Assembly (NCBI GenBank): GCA_017453605.1
Contig: JAFTEP010000025.1
Coordinates: 1 to 6,765, forward strand
Length of the DNA stretch: 6,765 nt
Direction: 5' to 3'
DNA from: Clostridia bacterium
Lineage (GTDB): Bacteria > Bacillota > Clostridia > Oscillospirales > SIG627
Part shown: in pieces, positions 4,419-6,765 of the stretch
Position numbering within the stretch: position 1 is the stretch's first letter
How the letters are laid out: every line of letters starts with the position of its first letter
Made by a program: the position numbers and the translations under genes
The notes under the pieces: model-generated
The model's database searches: none
What the model was told of the DNA's origin: nothing
The model's input: only the letters and a program-made list of their open reading frames with translations

Positions 4419-5729
4419 TCAGTCCATTGCGCTCCCGACGGCGTAAAGATCGGCTTCCTTCAGCTCGAACTTTATCTTTCCGCATTTTCCCGCCAGTCCC
4501 TCGACGTGAACGCGGTGCGAAAGCTCGTTCCCGAAGATCTCGCCCGAATCGAATGTTTCTTTCCCGTCTTCCGAGAACACTCTCATCCTGACGTGTCCGT
4601 AAGCCGAAGTGGAAAAGTTCAGATAAACGTCGTCGCGTTCAAACAAGAGCGGCTTTGTTAAAAACGATCCGCCGCGGCTGTCGGCGTAAAGGGACATGAA
4701 ACGGAACTTCGGGACACAATAAGCCGAGATGCAGCCGTCGGGCCACATATAATTCTGCTCAACGTAGAAAATGAAGCTGTCGCCGCGCACTATTATCCCG
4801 CCTGCCGTGATGAAGCAGCGCTGAGTCCATTCGTGAGAGTAAAGCCCGCCCTTTATCCACGCGTCGGACACCGTTCTGTTCCAGCGTACGCCGTCGCGCG
4901 AGGTCATCAGTATCGCGTCCGACACCCCGGCGGGCTTGTATCCGGGGAGTTTCCGGCGGCTCTCCATAAAACGCATCGGTATGCTGACGAGGATGTGCTC
5001 CGCTCCGGGGACCGGGCGCGCCGCGTTGGTGTAAAGATGTTCGGGCTCTTTGAAATCGTATTTATTGGGGACGATAGGCGTCCAGTGGATAAAGTCCTCT
5101 GAAGTGCACGACCAGATCTCGCGCACGGAGTCTTTTGAGGAATATGCCCGCAGGTAACAGCGGTAAAGCCCGGCGTGAGGATCCCAGAACGCCGTGTTCA
5201 TTGAATCAAACGCGAAATCCTTGCTCGTTATGACAGGCCCGTCCGCCATTTCTTTCCAGTGTATCCCGTCCGGACTGCAGTAGACGCTGATCCCGCCGGA
5301 GTGGAAAGTGCCGCCTATGGCCTTGAAGCGCCGGTCGGGATCGCAGTTCGGGTTCGCGTCAAGAAACGGGGCGAAATTGTGGGCGTTCTCTCCCGAAAAA
5401 ACTATGTTGTTCTCGCGGACGCCCTTATAGTCGAATTCGTTCACTGCCGAGCGCGAGAAATTCACGCCGTCTTCGCTGACGGCAAGGCACGTGACCTGAT
5501 ACGGGTCAGAATCCTTTGCTCCGGTCGGGTACCCGCGGTAATAGAGCCTCACGGTCTTCCCGTCGTCCAGAGCGCTGATCGCGAGAGAGCCCGCGCCCTC
5601 CCATTTTTCGGTGAATTCGACCGCTTTTCCGAGATATTTCGGCGCGTTGTGCCGGAAAACAAGGTTCTCGGAGCTTTCGACGAGAAAGCCGTCGACCATC
5701 ATCTCTGTCCTGTCTCCAAATTTTATCAT
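4419..5729 (-). CDS. five-bladed beta-propeller glycosidase-like protein with C-terminal beta-sandwich
   Basis: A 436-residue protein resembling the GH32/GH43/GH68 (GH-J/GH-F type) beta-propeller superfamily, in a branch of uncharacterised glycosidase-like proteins. Asp-box-like turns recur at blade intervals: SEDGVNF (85-91), SPDGIHW (152-158), SEDFIHW (210-216) and SRDGVRW (277-283). Candidate acidic catalytic residues are in NAHNFAPFLDANP (near 115-127), AFWDP (Asp183) and EPEHLYTNAARP (Glu228/Glu230). The C-terminal 80 residues, from FLTKPLLFERDDVYLNFSTS to the LKEADLYAV ending, form a beta-sandwich like that appended to GH32-type enzymes. There is no signal peptide, so it probably acts on imported oligosaccharides in the cytoplasm. 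The start is set at ATG 5727-5729 because AAAGGCGTGAT (5733-5744, a near match to the full anti-ribosomal sequence) lies before it. A GTG three codons upstream sits inside that site. It is the middle gene of the operon, 36 bases after the AraC gene. Substrate and catalysis are unproven. Confidence 0.8.
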   Translation of the reverse strand: MIKFGDRTEMMVDGFLVESSENLVFRHNAPKYLGKAVEFTEKWEGAGSLAISALDDGKTVRLYYRGYPTGAKDSDPYQVTCLAVSEDGVNFSRSAVNEFDYKGVRENNIVFSGENAHNFAPFLDANPNCDPDRRFKAIGGTFHSGGISVYCSPDGIHWKEMADGPVITSKDFAFDSMNTAFWDPHAGLYRCYLRAYSSKDSVREIWSCTSEDFIHWTPIVPNKYDFKEPEHLYTNAARPVPGAEHILVSIPMRFMESRRKLPGYKPAGVSDAILMTSRDGVRWNRTVSDAWIKGGLYSHEWTQRCFITAGGIIVRGDSFIFYVEQNYMWPDGCISAYCVPKFRFMSLYADSRGGSFLTKPLLFERDDVYLNFSTSAYGHVRMRVFSEDGKETFDSGEIFGNELSHRVHVEGLAGKCGKIKFELKEADLYAVGSAMD

Positions 5730-5765
5730 TCTTATCACGCCTTTCTGCCCGTTTTTGCTGATGAG

Positions 5766-6671
5766 TTATTTTTTCGCCGTTTTTGAGATATCGTCGATCC
5801 GGTGTTTTTTTCTGTACTTCGCCGGAGTCGTTTTAAGCCGCTTTGAAAACTCTCTGTAAAGCCCCGCCGCCGAGCCGAAGCCGCCCGCGGCGGCGACGTT
5901 CTCGACGGTCATTTTCGTTCCCGAAAGCAGTCTTTCGGCCTCTCTGACGCGCTTTGAAAGGATCAGCTCGTGAAGGGTCATCCCGAAGAGCTTTTTGACG
6001 GTCCTTGAGAGCTGACGGGAGCTGATATGCAGGACTTCGGCGAGCTCTCCCGCGCAGACGCGCCCCGGGAAGCGCTTCTCGATCAATTCCTCGAGAAAGT
6101 TCATCATTTTCAGATCGCTTCCCGACGGAGTCTCCCCGGACGCCTTCGATTTTTTCGTTCCCGCGCCGGATGAGGGCTGAGAGAAGACGACAAGAAGCCT
6201 TGCGAAGGCGAGCGCGGCGAGGATCCCGGGCTGAGAGGAGCCTTTTTGTTTTATCTCCTCCGCAGTCCGGATGAAGGCGGGCTCTTCTCTGATGACGGCG
6301 ACCGACTCTCCGGATGTAAAAGGAAGAAGAGTTTTGAACAGGTCCTCGCTCCCCGCGTTTTTTCTTTTCGTGACGCGAAAGCTGAACGCCGCGTAGAGCG
6401 TCCCCGCTCCGGCTCTGTAGGCGACGTGGGCGACGCCCGGGGGAACGGAGGCGGCGTCTCCGGCGTCGAGCGTCATAACGCCGTCTGCGGTCTTGATGTT
6501 CAGTTTTCCGCGCTTGCAGACGAAAAGCTCCGGGAACGCGTGGACGTGCAGGACCGGGTCCTCGGGATCTGTTTCCGGCAGGCAGTCGTCCCTGACGAGA
6601 AGATCGATCTCGGCGTTTTCGATCCGCGCCGAGTATTCCCAGGCCGGCGCGAAATCTCTCTCTCGGGGCAT
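5766..6671 (-). CDS. AraC-family transcriptional regulator with N-terminal cupin
   Basis: A 301-residue regulator, normal length for AraC proteins with a sensing domain. The N-terminal part (about 40-95) is a cupin of the AraC-binding type: HVHAFPELFVCKRGKLNI, then LDAGDAASVPPGVAHVAY. The C-terminal 98 residues (about 192-289) form the two-helix-turn-helix AraC domain: VCAGELAEVLHISSRQLSRTV for the first, MTVENVAAAGGFGSAAGLYREF for the second, and the family ending KTTPAKYRKK. A Ser/Gly/Lys-rich linker (about 165-186) joins the domains. The start is set at ATG 6669-6671, with GGAGG seven bases upstream (6679-6683). Longer readings from 6695 or 6746 run through the promoter: the TATAAT box overlaps the ATG at 6693-6695, so transcripts should start after it. 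It is the first gene of the operon with the glycosidase-like and amidohydrolase genes and probably activates that operon, and itself, in response to a sugar-derived ligand. Confidence 0.92.
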   Translation of the reverse strand: MPRERDFAPAWEYSARIENAEIDLLVRDDCLPETDPEDPVLHVHAFPELFVCKRGKLNIKTADGVMTLDAGDAASVPPGVAHVAYRAGAGTLYAAFSFRVTKRKNAGSEDLFKTLLPFTSGESVAVIREEPAFIRTAEEIKQKGSSQPGILAALAFARLLVVFSQPSSGAGTKKSKASGETPSGSDLKMMNFLEELIEKRFPGRVCAGELAEVLHISSRQLSRTVKKLFGMTLHELILSKRVREAERLLSGTKMTVENVAAAGGFGSAAGLYREFSKRLKTTPAKYRKKHRIDDISKTAKK

Positions 6672-6693
6672 CCGGATCCCTCCCTCCGTCTCC

Positions 6694-6722
6694 ATTATAT
6701 TTGCTCTTTGCGTTCGTGTCAA
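6694..6722 (-). promoter_or_regulatory. consensus promoter of the AraC/glycosidase/amidohydrolase operon
   Basis: On the minus strand a perfect -35 TTGACA (6717-6722), a 17-base spacer and a perfect -10 TATAAT (6694-6699). The start of transcription should fall near 6687, giving a leader of only about 16 nt that still contains the GGAGG ribosome binding site. No clear inverted or direct repeat that could be an AraC operator is seen in the 43 bases available upstream (6723-6765). Confidence 0.92.
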
Positions 6723-6765
6723 TACAAATCGCCCGAAATCTATCAAAAACGGACGCTATATCTCA

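Noticed and set aside
5736..5738. GTG start for the propeller protein
   Set aside because: It lies inside the ribosome binding sequence AAAGGCGTGAT; the ATG at 5727-5729 has correct spacing.
6672..6746. N-terminal extension of the AraC protein from a TTG at 6744-6746
   Set aside because: The extension is encoded by the -35/-10 promoter region and lacks a ribosome binding site.

Overview
The window reads as a chromosomal segment of a fairly GC-rich, uncultured Clostridia-type bacterium (Bacillota, perhaps an Oscillospirales-like gut or rumen lineage). That placement is inferred from consensus sigma-A type promoters, AGGAGG-like ribosome binding sites, and a DUF3343 protein paired with a class-V aminotransferase/desulfurase. 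It cannot be proved from sequence alone. The proven stop codons in the window are TGA and TAA only.

Left part (1-1975). A tRNA gene runs off the left edge on the minus strand behind a TTGACA-17-TATCAT promoter. A TspO/MBR membrane protein is on the plus strand. It converges, with an 8-bp overlap, on a minus-strand pair: a small DUF3343 (putative Se/S carrier-like) gene followed, with an ATGA start/stop overlap, by a PLP-dependent cysteine desulfurase-like enzyme. The pair is probably a small sulfur- or selenium-handling operon.

Middle part (1976-3570) is the unusual zone. It holds no intact conserved gene. It contains (i) a candidate small structured RNA at 2162-2344, with a TTGACT-17-TATAAT promoter, a three-way-junction-like fold with a 25-nt pyrimidine-only loop, two further hairpins and a strong terminator; (ii) a relic at 2422-2504 matching part of the downstream amidohydrolase gene, in which nearly all differences are synonymous; (iii) further decayed, probably formerly coding GC-rich sequence up to about 2690; and (iv) an AT-richer plus-strand gene at 2826-3503 with its own TTGATA-17-TATAAT promoter, ribosome binding site and signal peptide, whose frame is interrupted by one in-frame TAG (codon 56).

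Right part (3571-6765) is one minus-strand operon read from right to left. A perfect TTGACA-17-TATAAT promoter is followed by an AraC-family regulator with an N-terminal cupin, a cytoplasmic five-bladed beta-propeller glycosidase-like protein with a C-terminal beta-sandwich, an amidohydrolase-2 family TIM-barrel hydrolase, and an 11-bp-stem terminator. The AraC protein probably senses a sugar-derived ligand and controls its own operon; the two enzymes would then act on that compound. The substrate is not readable from the sequence.
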